NCBI RefSeq assembly: GCF_013368755.1
Contig: NC_049563.1
Location: 992,001 to 1,056,000 of the forward strand
Source of the DNA: Talaromyces rugulosus
Lineage: Eukaryota; Ascomycota; Eurotiomycetes; Eurotiales; Trichocomaceae
DNA length: 64,000 bases
Reading direction: 5' to 3'
Every line of letters begins with the position of its first letter. Within the stretch, counting starts at the first letter, position 1. The notes beneath the pieces were generated by a model. That model was not told where the DNA came from and did not search any database. It saw nothing but the letters and a program-made list of their open reading frames with translations. The translations under genes and the position numbers were made by a program. Shown here piece after piece: positions 21,463 to 34,551 of this stretch.

Positions 21463-23471
21463 ATGCCTCCCAGGCGGAGTGCTCGCCGAGAGGACCCAAC
21501 CTACAGTCCTTCAGGTCAGTTGTGAGGCCAATTTGGGAGCACTGATATTCTAACACCTCACCAGGACGAAGATACTCTCTCGACCCTGAGTCTCCCGTCA
21601 GGCGATCAGGTCGACTCGGATCTGAAGGTTTCACGCCAGTCAAAGAATTTCCCCTGCGCGCCACGACGCCCGACGCCCGCCAGCTCCATGATACACTACG
21701 CGCTGCCTCTGAAAGCCCTACCAAAGGAAGGCCCGGCAGCAGGCTAGGCGATTCTACCCGTTCTTCCGCAACACCCTCCCCTCCGATTCAACATACCATT
21801 TCAACAACGTCTACACCAAATGCGCCCAGTCTCAATCCAGCTATTGCCATAACAGACAGCAGTCCGCTGGAACAAACCGTTCGAGGATTTTCCTTTTGGC
21901 GATACCCTCAGCTTTCGAATATTGTAGGACTTGGAAACCGCAACCGCGGCTCTTCATCAGTCTTGAGCACTCCGCGGCGTGAGGATACGTTTGACAACGA
22001 GTCTGTCATTTCCTGGCGGCTAGAACGCGAACTGCACCGGGATGACATACAGCGAAAAGAAGGAGAAGAGTTCGATACAGAAGAACTTGAGGTAGAGGAA
22101 GAGTTTGATGCAGAAACCAGCCAAGGCCAGACCATCAGAGCGCCCCCTCGACGGTTATCCGGACTCACATGGGCAAACGATACGAACGACACGACCAATA
22201 CGACAGATACGTCAGACGGCCCAGAGTCGCCTGAAGTAAGAACGGCAGCTGCGAGGACGGTTATATCGGCCAAAGCCGAGCCTAATGAGAGTGACGAGAG
22301 TCGCGAGAGTTCAGTGAAGCCCACCGCTAGAGTGGTTATGTCCCCTCCTGTCGACAGGCCTCGTGCTCCTCCCAAGTTGACGGGAAAGAAAGAAAGCCGT
22401 GGACAAAACATACCCTGGCTTCTAGTGGCCATTGCAATTCTCATACCGGTAGCTGCCGTTGCAGTGTACTTTTTCAGCGACAGATTAACACCGCCGTCTA
22501 ATCCTTTTGCCCGTCGACCAGAGAGATACACACCTCTGAACGAAACCGAAGGCAGAATTATCACCCAGCTGACCGGCGAGGTTGATAAACTAGAAGTGCA
22601 GCTTTCGTCCATGTCACGAGACGTGCACCGTCTGAGCTCCGAGCAAAGACGTGTGGTAGAGCAGATAACGGCGGTGCAACCGGTGACGGAAACAATATCA
22701 AAAATTAACTTTCTTTCTCTGGGACTTGGAGCGCGAGTGGATCCATTACTTACGAGTCCAAGTATCGGGGTTAGAAGAACGTTTATGCGGCGTATGTCCG
22801 AGAAAGCGTTCGGATCGAAACTTCCTCGTCCAAACCCGCCAGAAGTCGCCTTGCAGCCGTGGGAAGATATTGCCGATTGCTGGTGCGGCGCTCCAGGGAA
22901 CAGTGGCCAAGCCCAGCTTGGAGTGCAGCTTGGCCAACGTGTGGTTCTTAACGAAGTCGTTGTTGAACACATTCCGTTTGGCGCATCGCCTCGACCCGAC
23001 CTTGCTCCGAAAGATATGGAACTTTGGGCGCGGTTTAAGCCTTACTACGGTAACCCTGCTGCGGCGACCACAGCGAGTGAAACACCTATAACGAGTACAA
23101 GTGGCAAGACGGGCTGGTTTGGACGAATGAGCTCTTCACAGTCGCCATCACCATCATCGTCGTCGTCACAGGCATCCAGCACACCTCCTTCGCTTTCTTC
23201 ATTACTGGAGATTATCATGACGACACTACATAATGCATATCCATCTGAGCCTAAGTCGGCGTACTCTGATGACCGCCTCCTCGGACCGTCATTTTTCAGA
23301 CTCGGGAAATGGGAGTATGACCAGACGGCCGAGTCTGTGCAGCATTTTGCGCTGGACGCAGTGGTCGATCTGCCGATGCTGCGAGTTGACAAGGTGGTTA
23401 TTCGAGTGAATTCAAACTGGGGGGCGAATCATACGTGTTTGTACCGTGTGAAACTGCATGGTCATTTGTAA
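21463..23471 (+). CDS. SUN-domain inner nuclear membrane protein (Sad1-like)
   Basis: Two exons (21463-21514, 21565-23471), 652 aa. The first exon encodes MPPRRSARREDPTYSPS and joins in phase at GRRYSLDPESP. The N-terminal 300 residues are nucleoplasmic, basic then acidic and disordered. One membrane span lies at about residues 300-321 (IPWLLVAIAILIPVAAVAVYFF region). A coiled-coil stretch follows, then the C-terminal SUN domain split by a Ser-rich insertion: DCWCGAPGNSGQAQLGVQL, VVVEHIPFG, and the closing VDKVVIRVNSNWGANHTCLY. SUN proteins pair with KASH proteins to form LINC bridges; fission yeast Sad1 anchors the spindle pole body. The missing-in-ORF start was replaced by the ATG in exon 1. 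Confidence 0.9.
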
Positions 23472-23906
23472 AGTGGTCGTCGCGATTTCGATTTATCAGT
23501 TGTTTAGAGCGGGCGTTTGGGCAATGTCGGATGGACGATATCAGGCGTTTATTTTATTATTATTATTTTGTTCAGAAGGTCGCTTCGTTGTATTTATTAT
23601 ACCCGGGAGGTGTTTATTCAGATATTGTCTTTATCCAACACTACTTTGTTTGTAATAAATGTAGTAGTGATTAAGCGTGTGTTTGTCGGAGCGCGAGCCT
23701 TCTGACGTCATTGATGGACATGGTTGGGTTCTTTTTTGAGTTTGGGACTTTTTTGAACTTTGACCTTTGAACTTGAAACAGTTTGTGTCTGATCGACGAC
23801 TCCTTGGAGTTGTCTGCCACCACAGAATTTGTCGACTTTGGCGACTCCATTTCACACTCCAGTCTTTACTGTTCACTCTGAAGTTTGAAGACTCCAAGGG
23901 CCCGAA
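23472..23906. other. Intergenic, T-rich 3' flank
   Basis: Likely 3' UTR of the SUN gene followed by a short promoter. Nothing else was recognised. Confidence 0.45.
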
Positions 23907-24572
23907 ATGCCCAATCCGCCAAGACAGACACAAATCAGCAGCAGCAATGACAGCGACAATGAAACATCAAAACCAAGACAAAAGCAAAAGCAAAAGCAAA
24001 AGCGCACAATAAGCCTCCCCGAAAACGGCATAATCATCCTACACTCGACAAACCTACTCTCACGCGTGACGAGCCCACCGCTGGGCATGAACGACGCAGT
24101 GGTTACACTGACCGATACGCATGTGACATATATAATGCACATATCAGATTATCGACGCGTCGACTCTGGGTTTGCGCATTTGGAGGGTATTATTTTACAA
24201 CATTGTCAAAATCCCGTTGATCACAGCGGGAGGACAGCTGAGAAAAGTAATATCATCACGGCGTTTACGAATCGCGAGACGATGAAAGAGCGCGTGGCTG
24301 AGCAAATACGCAAGAGGCGAAAAGGGTCGTCGTCGTCGTCATTGTTTTCGGAATGTGCGCTGGTGCGCTGGAAGAGCCCATTGGCTGATGATGGTGATGA
24401 TGGTGCAGAGGCGGATACAGATGCGTGCGAGGGCCCCTGGCTGGAGATTGATTCCGAGGGCGAGGAGGTCTGTCGAGGCTGGCAGCAGGACAAGAGAGTG
24501 CAAGTGCAGTATGTGCAGCATATGTCGGGGAATGTGGTTGACGCGGTGGTTGTGGGTGTAGAGCAGAAATAG
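23907..24572 (+). CDS. Hypothetical protein, 221 aa
   Basis: Single open frame from ATG at 23907. It starts with a polar segment holding an AGC AAA-type repeat that encodes KQKQKQKQKR, then a block that reads like a folded domain (ISLPENGIIILHSTNLLSR, MNDAVVTLTDTHVTYIMHIS), a basic helix (RVAEQIRKRRKG), an Asp-rich stretch and a C-terminal beta-like part (RVQVQYVQHMSGNVVDAVVV). I do not recognise a family. The opposite strand is also open over parts of it, so the call rests on length and amino-acid makeup. It may be a lineage-specific gene. Confidence 0.45.
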   Translation: MPNPPRQTQISSSNDSDNETSKPRQKQKQKQKRTISLPENGIIILHSTNLLSRVTSPPLGMNDAVVTLTDTHVTYIMHISDYRRVDSGFAHLEGIILQHCQNPVDHSGRTAEKSNIITAFTNRETMKERVAEQIRKRRKGSSSSSLFSECALVRWKSPLADDGDDGAEADTDACEGPWLEIDSEGEEVCRGWQQDKRVQVQYVQHMSGNVVDAVVVGVEQK

Positions 24573-26779
24573 CTGGATATTATTAGAAGCTACGGGCATG
24601 GAGATGATGGATAGATGATAGATGCATTGCATAGGGTTCGGGTTATTCTTATTCATTTCTATCCATAGAGCATCCCCGTATCGAGTATACAGAGTACGAT
24701 CTATCTTCTGTACTCTAGTCTCTGTAGAGTATACGGCTAAAGATACACCCGTATTCAAAGGCTGAGCATGCCTTAAGCTAAACTCGAGTCTTCACCCTCT
24801 AGCTCTGCAGATCGCGACCAAAATATGAGAACCTGAGTTTGAGATAGTCCTCAGCTCCGTACGAAGGCCAATTTTCTTAAATCAGTCTCGTCCGAAAAAA
24901 AAGAAAGTTGGAGTTGATCGGCCATGTGATAGATAGCGTGCCGAGGAGCCCTTGCGTGGGGCGTACATGTATTCCACGCGATTCAGCAGTATGTATGTAT
25001 GCACTCCGTCCTGTGTTTTTTCTTATAAGTGTATTCAATTGACCTGACGTTTTAAGATATAAAAATAAACATATATTCGTCGTTAATTAATAATTCAAAC
25101 GCTCCTCCCAGGCTCCACCGCGAACCATGGACGAGACCGAGCGCGAACCAGTGGCTGGCCGAATCTTATTGTTCCGCCCGTTCTTTTTTGTCCTGTCAAA
25201 AGAAAACCCCCTTTTCCACTTTATGTTTTATGTGGCTGGCAAGGGGCTTGGGTGGGCCAGGCAACGTGCGGTATTGATATTGGCGTATTTGTGTATTGGA
25301 GGCGTATGATTAATATTAATAATACTTAATACTCCGTCTACACGCGCTTGGCGGAGTATTATATCTGTGGAGTTATAATACCAGGTAAATTACAACGTAC
25401 ATTATTTAGTACTACCTTGGAGGAACTTATGCAGTTAGTACTAGTACAAACTACTGTACGCACTTCTCGAGTCCTCCCCTCCCGTATCGATAAGACGACG
25501 CTGTCCTTGCTCCTTAGGGCTATTCGTCACTTGCCGGGCCCATTCTTTTCTCCACGGCCTCGATTGTGTGTCTGGACTGGACTGGACTGGACTCTGAACG
25601 ACTCTAGAGCATAAAAACGGGTCTTTCTTAGTGCTGAGGCTGGCTGTTGCTTGTCTCCGTTGTGTAAATAATGTTGCAAGGCTTTAGGTAGGTATGTAAA
25701 ATCATATAGTATGTCGGACAGCTGCAAGTGCATATCAACATGTACTGGAACGTAGATGCACATATGCCCTAGATATATACATAAATTTCACAAGAATATA
25801 ATATTAAATCATAAATCATAATAATAAAATAAATAGTAATATTAATACAAGAAACTCCGCTACGCTCAGACCGGCGAGCCCACACGGCTCAGACCCGCCC
25901 CGGGCCTTCCCTCAGTTCCTGACCCTGTAATCTTCTTTCTTCCCTTGTAATCTGCCTGCAACCCTGCCACCACCAATTCCATGTCGCACGGCACCATTGC
26001 TCTGCAAACCACTCATCTAGTTATCACGTCCGAGCAGTCCCCCGTTCATCGCTTTATCAGATCGCGGCGTCGTGCAGCAGGAACTGGCGGTAATTCTCGG
26101 TAATTATCGGCCGTTCCTGGCGGTATCTTACCGCGCAAAACGGCTGCTCTAGTTTCTCTTAGTTGCGTTCCTAACTTCCTCTCCAGTTCACCAGAAACGC
26201 GCTTGTCTCCGTCCTCCCCTGGTTCGTCGTTGCGAGATAATTTCCGGGGGGCTAGAGAGTAGGCAAATAATAGAGGACGACAAACTAACAGCCGTGTCGT
26301 TTGTTTCGTTCATCCTTTCTGCATCCCAGTTCGTGCAGCCTTTTGCGTGTTTTTCTTCCTTGCATCTATCTCCCACCCTCCTCCGCCCCCGACATACCTG
26401 GAGCTGTCAACCTTTCTCTATCGTGCATGACATTCGAATGTCCCATTGCATTACTCGGATACTCCCGCTTAATACGAGTCCATCAAGGGGAGGAAAGGAA
26501 AAAAAAAAAAATAGGGGGGCCGTTGCGAATCGCGCAGGACGCCTGAACTGAATTCATTCGTCTGAGAGTCCACGACTCGACTCGCCTTCTTTATTCTTAT
26601 CGCCATTGTTCCCGTTGCTTTTTTTTTTTTTTCTCTTTCTTTCTCCGATACATGAATCCAATCGTCCTTTGCTCCATCTGAGTTCAGAACAAAGAAAGGT
26701 GTTTGGCCTCGGCCGACCGAGGTAGATTTGGAGAGAGGAGGAACATCAACACCACACTCATATAACAACCAACATCGTT
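24573..26779. other. Long intergenic region before the kinesin gene
   Basis: 2.2 kb without a convincing gene. A CTGGA x4 array sits at 25572-25591, an AT-rich stretch at 25750-25850, and pyrimidine-rich leader-like sequence with a T14 run near 26618-26632. Much of the last 700 bp is probably promoter and 5' UTR of the kinesin gene. Confidence 0.5.
25572..25591 (+). repeat. CTGGA x4 tandem repeat
   Basis: Four perfect copies of a 5-bp unit in non-coding DNA. Confidence 0.9.
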
Positions 26780-29700
26780 ATGACTATACCGACGGCAACC
26801 TCGCCTCCAGGGTCGCCTGGCATTCCCACTCGCCCCATGAGCGCCATGATCCGCCCGCCGCGAAGCACAAGTCGCATGAGCACCGGCAGTCGTCATGGTG
26901 GCAGCCGTGCTTCCGACGAGGATAGCAAGACTGCCGTCAAAGTCGGTATGTCGCAATTGATTCCCTCGGTTTGTATTGTGTGTTCGCTAACAACCTCTTC
27001 CTCCAGCTGTCCGTGTGCGTCCGCCTTTGCGACCAAACGACCCTGGCTATGAATTGATCCCTCAGCGATTCCAGCGCTCCATGGTCCATGTAACGTCGCC
27101 AACCAGCCTGGCCGTCGATGTGCCTCAGGGCCGCAAGCTGTTCGTCTTCGATCGGGTCTTTCCAGAAACAACCGACCAGAGCGGCGTCTGGGAGTACCTG
27201 AGCGACAGCGTCAATTCCTTTATGCAGGGCTACAATGTCTCCATTCTTGCCTACGGCCAGTCTGGCGCCGGTAAATCGTACACCATGGGTACATCTGGCC
27301 CTGGCGAACAGAACGACACCAGTGCCATGGGTACGTCTTAACTCTAATCTCCAAAAGAATCAATACTAACCTTGATAACCACCACAGGAGTCGTGCCGCG
27401 CGCCGCCCAGCTTCTCTTCGACAAACTCGATGGCCCCAAACACGGTCGCGCCCAATCGTCTGGTCTTCGCACCCCCTCGCGGTACTCAGTCGGCTCTCCG
27501 CAGGCCTTCAACAAACCTTCCTTCGAGAAGAACTGGCAGATGAAGGCTACCTATGTGGAGATCTACAATGAGCATTTGAGAGATTTGCTCCTCCCCGACT
27601 CCACCCCTACCAACGATCGCAGCACCGTTACCATCCGAGAAGATACAAAAGGCAGGATCCTCCTGACCGGGCTGCGCCAGGTCGACATCAACTGCTTCGA
27701 GGACCTGATCGGCGCTTTGAACTTTGGTTCCACCATTCGTCAAACTGATGCGACCGCCATCAACGCCAAATCATCTCGTTCGCACGCCGTCTTCAGTTTG
27801 AATCTCGTTCAGCGAAAATCCCCAGCCTCCATGATGACTGCCAAGGAGAAGCGAATGTCCGTCCCCGTCGAGGCGCTCTCATCGTCAGACGCCGTCGTGA
27901 CTGTTGACAGCAAACTGCACTTTGTCGATTTGGCTGGCAGCGAAAGACTGAAAAACACAGGCGCTTCAGGAGAACGAGCCAAGGAAGGCATTTCCATCAA
28001 CGCCGGCTTGGCCAGTTTGGGCAAAGTCATCTCTCAGCTATCATCTCGCCAATCCGGCGCCCATGTGTCGTATCGCGATTCCAAGCTTACTCGTCTACTC
28101 CAGGACTCGTTGGGAGGTACGGCAATCACCTACATGGTCGCTTGTGTAACCCCCGCCGAATTCCACCTGAGCGAAACCTTGAACACTGTGCAGTATGCGC
28201 AACGAGCCAGAGCCATCCAGAGCAAACCCCGTATCCAGCAAATCACCGACGAGAGCGATAAACAGGCCGTCATCGAACGACTCAAAGCAGAAATCTCATT
28301 CTTGCGTCAACAGCTCCGCAATGCCGAAGCCGAAGAGCGAAAGACAGTTGTGCAGCCCGAGCGAGGGGAGCGGTCTAATGATCGCGAAGTGGAATTGCAG
28401 AACCACCTGTTGGACATGCAAGAAAGCTACACTTCGCTGAGCCAGCGCCACGCCAAGTTGATCTCGGAGCTGAGCAAAGCCTCGGATCTCAACACGGAGG
28501 ACCCAGACGAACTCGCCGCCGCGATCGAAAACAGCTCGGTGGAACGACTGAAGCGCTCGCACTCCTTTGCCGAGTCGGTCGAGCAGGTCGTGCTGGAGTA
28601 TGAAAAGACTATCCAAAGCCTGGAATCATCCCTCTCAAACACCAGGGCTTCCTTGGCCAACACTGAAAGCTCGCTTCTCGAGCGAGAGAGCAAGTGCGCA
28701 TACATGGATACCTTGAACACACAACTACAAGCTCGAGTACAGAAAATGATGGATCGCGAAACCAACACGGAAACCTACCTGCACGACCTTGAGTCTAAGC
28801 TTGACGGCCAATCCACCGGCGAGGAGAAGAACTCATCTGTGATCATCGAACTGCGCAAAGAAATTGCCCGCGTTCGCGAGAACGAGGCTAGCTGCGAAGA
28901 CTACATTTCCACTCTAGAGGAGCGTCTTGCCGATTCAGATCAAGACATGGAGCTGATGCAACGTGAAATCCACCGACTCGAACATGTTGTCGACCGCCAG
29001 AGGAGCTTGGGAAAACTAGACAATCTTCTTTACGAGCTCGACCATATCCAACAGAACGGCGGCGCTAAGGGCCAAAAAGCCGAACCCGATGTCGCCCAGC
29101 CCGTTCCCCAGACAAGGGAAAGCTGGTCAGCACGGAATCGCGGGAATACGCTTGACATCTTGACCGAAGCGGTGGAAACTGCCATCCCAGAGGATGACGA
29201 CGAGGACTTGGTAGACCGATTGCCCGACGTCGAGGAGACCCAAGACGAGGAGCGACCTCGCACTGCCGAGTCAGAGCTTGCTGCTTTAGAAAAGACACAA
29301 TCCAAAGACATCGAGACTCCAGACGACTTTGACCATAGCCCAGCTCAGTCCAAGTTTGTCGCCGAGAAACTTGAGAATGTCACACAGGAGCTCCTCGACC
29401 TCCGTATGCAACACGACTCTACTCAAAATGAGTACGATATCCTGACCGCCAAATACGAGGAAGCGCTGCGGGCCATGTCCGAAATGCAAGATCAAATCGA
29501 CATTGCGCGTCACCCAGCTGCGGCGTCTTTGGCCGGCGAAACTTCGACAGACGGTTCTCGCCCAGAGTCTTTTTTAGACAACGGGAAATCCGAGGAAATG
29601 AAAAATGGCGCTCAACGCTCGTCTTCGCGATCGCTCTCCTCGGAGTTGTCCTCGGTCGAGCAGTCGGCTATCTCGCAGGACACGTCTGATACGACAGTCG

Positions 29701-32160
29701 TTTCTGCCCACGAAGGTTCCGTTTCCAACGGCGTTTCGCACCAGTCGGAAGAAGAACTCAAGAACCTGCGCCAGCTCCTTCACGAACATGAAGAGGGCAT
29801 GAACCTGATTGCGCAAAAGTATGCCCAGCTCGAGGCTGAGCATGAAGACACCGTCATGCTTGTCGAGCAACTCAAGTCTGACATTCAGAAATCCAAATCC
29901 GCCTCATCCCCGACATCCCCCATTGGACCTAGCGCTCCTGTCATTCGCCGAATGACAAGCCAGAACCTCGCTTCAACGGTCAACAGAGCCCATCAATCTC
30001 TTGCCGCGCTTCGTAACATTGCCGTTGAAGAGTTTGAGCAGAGACCTGATGCCTTGCAGAACTTTGAGCAGAACCTCAGTGCTGCGATGCACGAACTCCA
30101 TCACCGCATGGAGCGTATCCAGGCCTTGGAAGCTGAGAATTCCAGCGTCAAGAAAGAAATGGAAATGAAAGCTACCATCATCTCCGGTCTCACGCGCGAA
30201 CGGTCTAGCTTGTCAGGCGCCAAGCCAATGGATATGGCCATGGTCTCTCAAATGCGTGACCAGATTTTCCAAAAGGACAACCAAATGAAGGAAATGCAAG
30301 AAGCCCACGACGCCCGAGAGCAGGAGCTGCGTGCTGAGATTGTCAGCCTTCAACAAGCCTTGGATGACCGTCCTGTCTCGGCTGCCCCTACCGATACCGA
30401 GAATGCTTCCGCAGACCACACGGCTCGTCTTGACCAGCTCGAGACTGAATTGTCTGAATGGATGGGCAAGCACCAAACCGCCATTGCCTCTCTCGAAACT
30501 TCGGAGAAGCAGCACCAGTCTATCTCAGCCGAGCTTACCGCCGCGTTGGCTTCTATTGATACTATTCATGCTGACCATGCCAAGTATGTGGATTCGCTGA
30601 CCAAGGAGAACGCAGCTTCTTTGAAAGAGGCCGAAGATGCCCGAGAGATCCAGAGCGCCAAGGTCACAAGTCTTGAAAGTGAAATCCAAGACCACAGGTC
30701 GACTATTTCTACTCATTTGGCGACCATTACCGGCCTGGAGGCATCCCATGTTGCCGCACAAGAGCAGTTGGCTCATCACATCTCCACCAAGGAGGCAAAC
30801 GATGCCAATTCTGCCGTCTACCAGTCCCGAATTGCCGAACTGGAGGAAGAAATAAGCGGCCACAAGGCTCTTATCGACAGCCACAAGTCTGACCTAGCCA
30901 ACCTGCAGGACACACACAGTCGCGCATTGTCTGACCTTGAGGCGAAGGGAGCTGCGGCAGACGCTGCAAAGGCTGAGCACGAGTCTGTCATTGCAGAGCT
31001 GAATGCCCAGCATGAAGAAGCCCTGACGGCGTTGAGAGCGGAAATGTCTGGCTCCAAGGATGATATCACTTCTTTGATGAAGACTATTTCTGCTGTTCTT
31101 AACACTCAAGTAACTCCTGTGACCGTTTCGGATCACCTTGAAGATCTTGTTTCCGAGAAACAGGTTCTCGAGGGCAAATATGGCGATCTCATTGACGCAA
31201 ACGAAGATCTTACGAAGCAACTAGAAGCCAAGGAAAGCAACGTCGAACAAACCAAGGAGTCGCCAGAAACCGAGGCCCGATTTACCGAACTTGCAACATT
31301 GGTTGCCACTCTCGAAGAGAAGCTGCGCGAGAAAGAACAGCTCATCAAGAAGAAAGACACAACGATTTCAGAAATCGACGCCGAAAAACAAAAGAGCGTC
31401 CGCCTTGTTGAAGAGCTCGAGGAACAGATTACGAGCACCTTTGACCAGCACCACAATCGTCTGTCTTTGATGCAGACCGAGCGCACACAGGCTCTCATCG
31501 ACGCCAATGCCAAGGTTGCAACCCTCGAGCGAGAGATTGAGACATACCGAGTGCGCATTGAGCAGCTTGAGGTAAGTGACTGCAAACTAGCCCAATATAT
31601 CTTTTGTACGTACTAACAAATCGCAGCTTCAGCTCAAGAATAGTGGCAACGACACATCTGCCGACCGCACTAGCTCGATCACTTCAAATCTCCGCAAGAG
31701 CACTTCGACAGCATCTCTCCCGTCTCCGCCACCGGCGATCCCATTGCCGCCTTTGCCTTCTATTGCCTCGACTGCATCTCCTCCGGGCTCTCGTCACACA
31801 AGCAGAGAACTGGTCAGCCCTCAATTAATCGAGGACCAGGAATCGCGCATCAAGACGATCGAGAAGCACCTTTACGCCGAGAAGCAGCTCACAGCCACCT
31901 TGGAAGAAGCCCTAGGCGACCTAGAAGCCCAGAGCAACAAAATCAAGAACGACATGGAGGGCTGGAAGAAGAAGGCCTGGCAATACGAGGACGAGCTGCA
32001 GCAACTACGTAAGGAGCGCAGCTCGACCCGTCTTTCTCTCCAGGCTGTGGAACACGAACGCAGCGCCCGCCGCGAGGCCGAGGCTGCTCGCGCCCAGCTG
32101 GAAGAGCGAATGAACGCAATCAACAAAAAGAAGAAGAAGAGCACTCTCAACTGCTTCTAA
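26780..32160 (+). CDS. N-terminal-motor kinesin with long coiled coil (kinesin-4-like)
   Basis: Four exons (26780-26945, 27007-27330, 27388-31571, 31627-32160), 1735 aa. After a 50-residue Ser/Pro/Arg-rich head comes the motor (about residues 53-440): VAVRVRPPLRPND, P-loop GQSGAGKSYTMG at 139, switch I NAKSSRSHAVF near 292, switch II DLAGSER at 344, and the neck-side HVSYRDSKLTRLLQDSLGG. The rest is nearly continuous coiled coil broken by a Ser-rich stretch, a Pro-rich segment (SLPSPPPAIPLPPLP) and a basic tail (KKKKST). Motor placement and length fit a plus-end kinesin of the KIF4/KIF21 group, but kinesin-7 cannot be excluded. The exon 1-2 intron interrupts the first strand of the motor, AVRVRPP. 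Confidence 0.92.
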
Positions 32161-32889
32161 AAGCCGTTTCCATATTTCTCCCCCCTCCCCCTCTCTCCAC
32201 CTTGTGTAAAAACAATCTTATTTGCCTACCTGGTTTGTACATGAGGAGCGTTTTTTGTCCAATTTCCCCCTTTTTTTTTCTCCTTTCCCTGCCATCTATA
32301 CTTTTGCTTCACTTCTTGTCATTAGCCTTTCCTTACGACGTTTGCACGACGAACAAACAAACAAACAACCCTATTGGAGTGCCTTTTTACTACCATCGAC
32401 TTTTGTTGATATACAATGTTTTGTGTTTCATACATACATACCCCTCTTATCTTTTTCATGTACCAGACTTGTTACGACACCCCAAACCGTTTCTATATTT
32501 CCTTGCTTGTATCTTTTTTCTTTCTTTCTTGTTTATTAAAGCCGATCATTTGCCATGTTGCACAAATGACGATCGTGGACGATATGGCGTGGCCAATTGA
32601 ATATTTGTTACAATAAGTTTATCCTCATCAATTGAGAAGTTGTACGAAGTAAATGAGTGTAATACGTAGTGAATGATGAATAAGTACAGATACTAGGAGT
32701 GAGTGGGATGTATGTGCTCGATAAGATAAGATAAGCTATCAGCTGACGCCGTAGCTTCCCTCTCCGCTCATGATGACAGACTGGCCTACATACACCCCGG
32801 GGTAATTCAAACAGACAGCTCTGAACGCGAGCCCCTAGGGGCCCTTACAATTTTTTTTTTATATTACAAGGAAGAAAAGAGAGAAAAAA
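32161..32889. other. Intergenic kinesin-alg2
   Basis: Strongly pyrimidine-rich 3' region of the kinesin gene (to about 32560), then the alg2 promoter with a T10 run near 32851 shortly before its ATG. No gene was seen. Confidence 0.5.
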
Positions 32890-34440
32890 ATGGCAACGAC
32901 AACACCCTCCAATGTCATCATAATCCATCCCGACCTCGGCATCGGCGGCGCCGAACGCCTCATCATCGACGTCGCGCTCGCCCTGCAGAACCGCGGCCAC
33001 CAGGTCACAATCTACACATCACACCGCGACAAATCGCATTGTTTCGAAGAAGCGCGCGATGGAACGCTGGACGTGCGCGTGCGCGGCAACACAGTGTTTC
33101 CCGCGCTGTTTTGCGGCAGGTTTCATTTGTTGATGGCCATGTTGAGACAGTTGCATCTTACAGCGTCGGTTTTGAGTGAGATGGGCAGGACGGGGAAAAA
33201 AGACACAACAACAACGGCGACCACGAGCAAGGAGGAGTTTCGGGATGACATTTTTATTATTGACCAGTTGCCTGCGTGCGTGCCGATTCTGAAATGGTTC
33301 GGCGAGCGGTTCGCTGCGCTGAGCAGCAGCAGCACGAAAAACAAACAGCGTATTCTGTTCTACTGCCATTTCCCGGATCAGTTGCTGGCGCGCCGAAACG
33401 AGGGTGGCTCGGCGCTGCGTCTGCTCAAGGGCGCCTATCGGTATCCGCTGGATTGGTTTGAGGGATGGGCGATGAGTGCGTCGGATAAGGTTGTTGCGAA
33501 TTCGAATTTTACAAAGGGGGTTGTGAGGAATGTCTTTGGGTCGGAGAGGCTGGGCGATGTCAGTGTTGTGTATCCGTGTGTTGATACGAAGGAGTCGAGT
33601 GAGGGGAAACAAGAGGAACATGTCGACGAGGGGAATGGTTTATGGGGCGGGAAGAAGATTCTTCTGAGTATCAATCGCTTCGAGAGGAAAAAGGGCATTG
33701 ACCTTGCTATTCGCGCGTATAATGGGCTGTCTGCTCAGGATCGGACGGGCACGAGGTTGGTGATAGCAGGTGAGAAGCCCTTTTTTTTTACTTCTTCTTC
33801 TTCTTTACTAATCTAATGGGTAGGTGGCTACGATAACCGCGTGCAAGAAAACGTGCAATACCACAAAGAACTCAACGAGCTGGCCCTCGGCTTTGGACTG
33901 CAAACCGTCACTACCAAAACCGTCATCTCTGCGCTCTCGATACCCGATTCCATTGATGTGCTTTTCCTTCTCTCTGTGCCTAGCGCTTTCAGAGATACTC
34001 TGCTTCACCACTCGAAACTCTTACTCTACACACCTGTTAATGAACATTTTGGCATCGTCCCCGTCGAAGCCATGCACGCCGGTCTGCCCGTGCTCGCGTC
34101 GAATACGGGTGGTCCGCTAGAGAGCATTATCGAGGACAAGACGGGTTGGCTGCGCGACACGAAAAATGTTGATGAATGGACGGCCATTATGCGCAGGGTT
34201 CTGGTTGATTTGACCGACGCCGACTTGCAGGACATGGCGCGGAATGGGGTTGACAGAGTTGAGAGTGAATTCTCGCTACGCGCGTTGGAGGATAAGCTCG
34301 AGGGTGAGGTTCAGGGCATGCTGGGTGTCGCCAGGCGTCCGTTTGTGGATGTGCAGCAGGTGCTTGTTATTTTCCTTTTTTCGGGGATTATTGGTGCTGT
34401 TGCTGTGGCGTTGGTTTTGCGGAGTTTGAGGAATGTGTAA
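32890..34440 (+). CDS. alg2: Alpha-1,3/1,6-mannosyltransferase Alg2
   Basis: Adds the second and third mannoses to the dolichol-linked oligosaccharide on the cytosolic face of the ER. Two exons (32890-33769, 33824-34440; 54-nt intron), 498 aa. GT4 features: N-terminal HPDLGIGGAERLIIDVALAL, FYCHFPDQLLARR, NSNFTKGVV, VYPCVDTKES, the region INRFERKKGIDLAIRA, and the E-x7-E pair in NEHFGIVPVEAMHAGLPVLA. A C-terminal membrane helix (VLVIFLFSGIIGAVAVALVL) follows. A Thr/Ser-rich insert near residue 105 (KKDTTTTATTSKEE) is species-specific. Length fits fungal Alg2. Confidence 0.94.
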
Positions 34441-34551
34441 GATATCATTTTATTAGATATATTTTCAATGTTGTTTGTATATATTTTTCAAGTCAGACTA
34501 CACATGTTGAAAATGGTTGTTCAAAATGCCAAGAATGTCATACAGACTATT

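Noticed and set aside
25127..25309. 60-codon frame starting MDETEREPVAGR
   Set aside because: Ends quickly, no conserved features, lies in a long intergenic region.
29030..31585. Several long minus-strand frames inside the kinesin gene
   Set aside because: Antisense shadows of the coiled-coil coding sequence.
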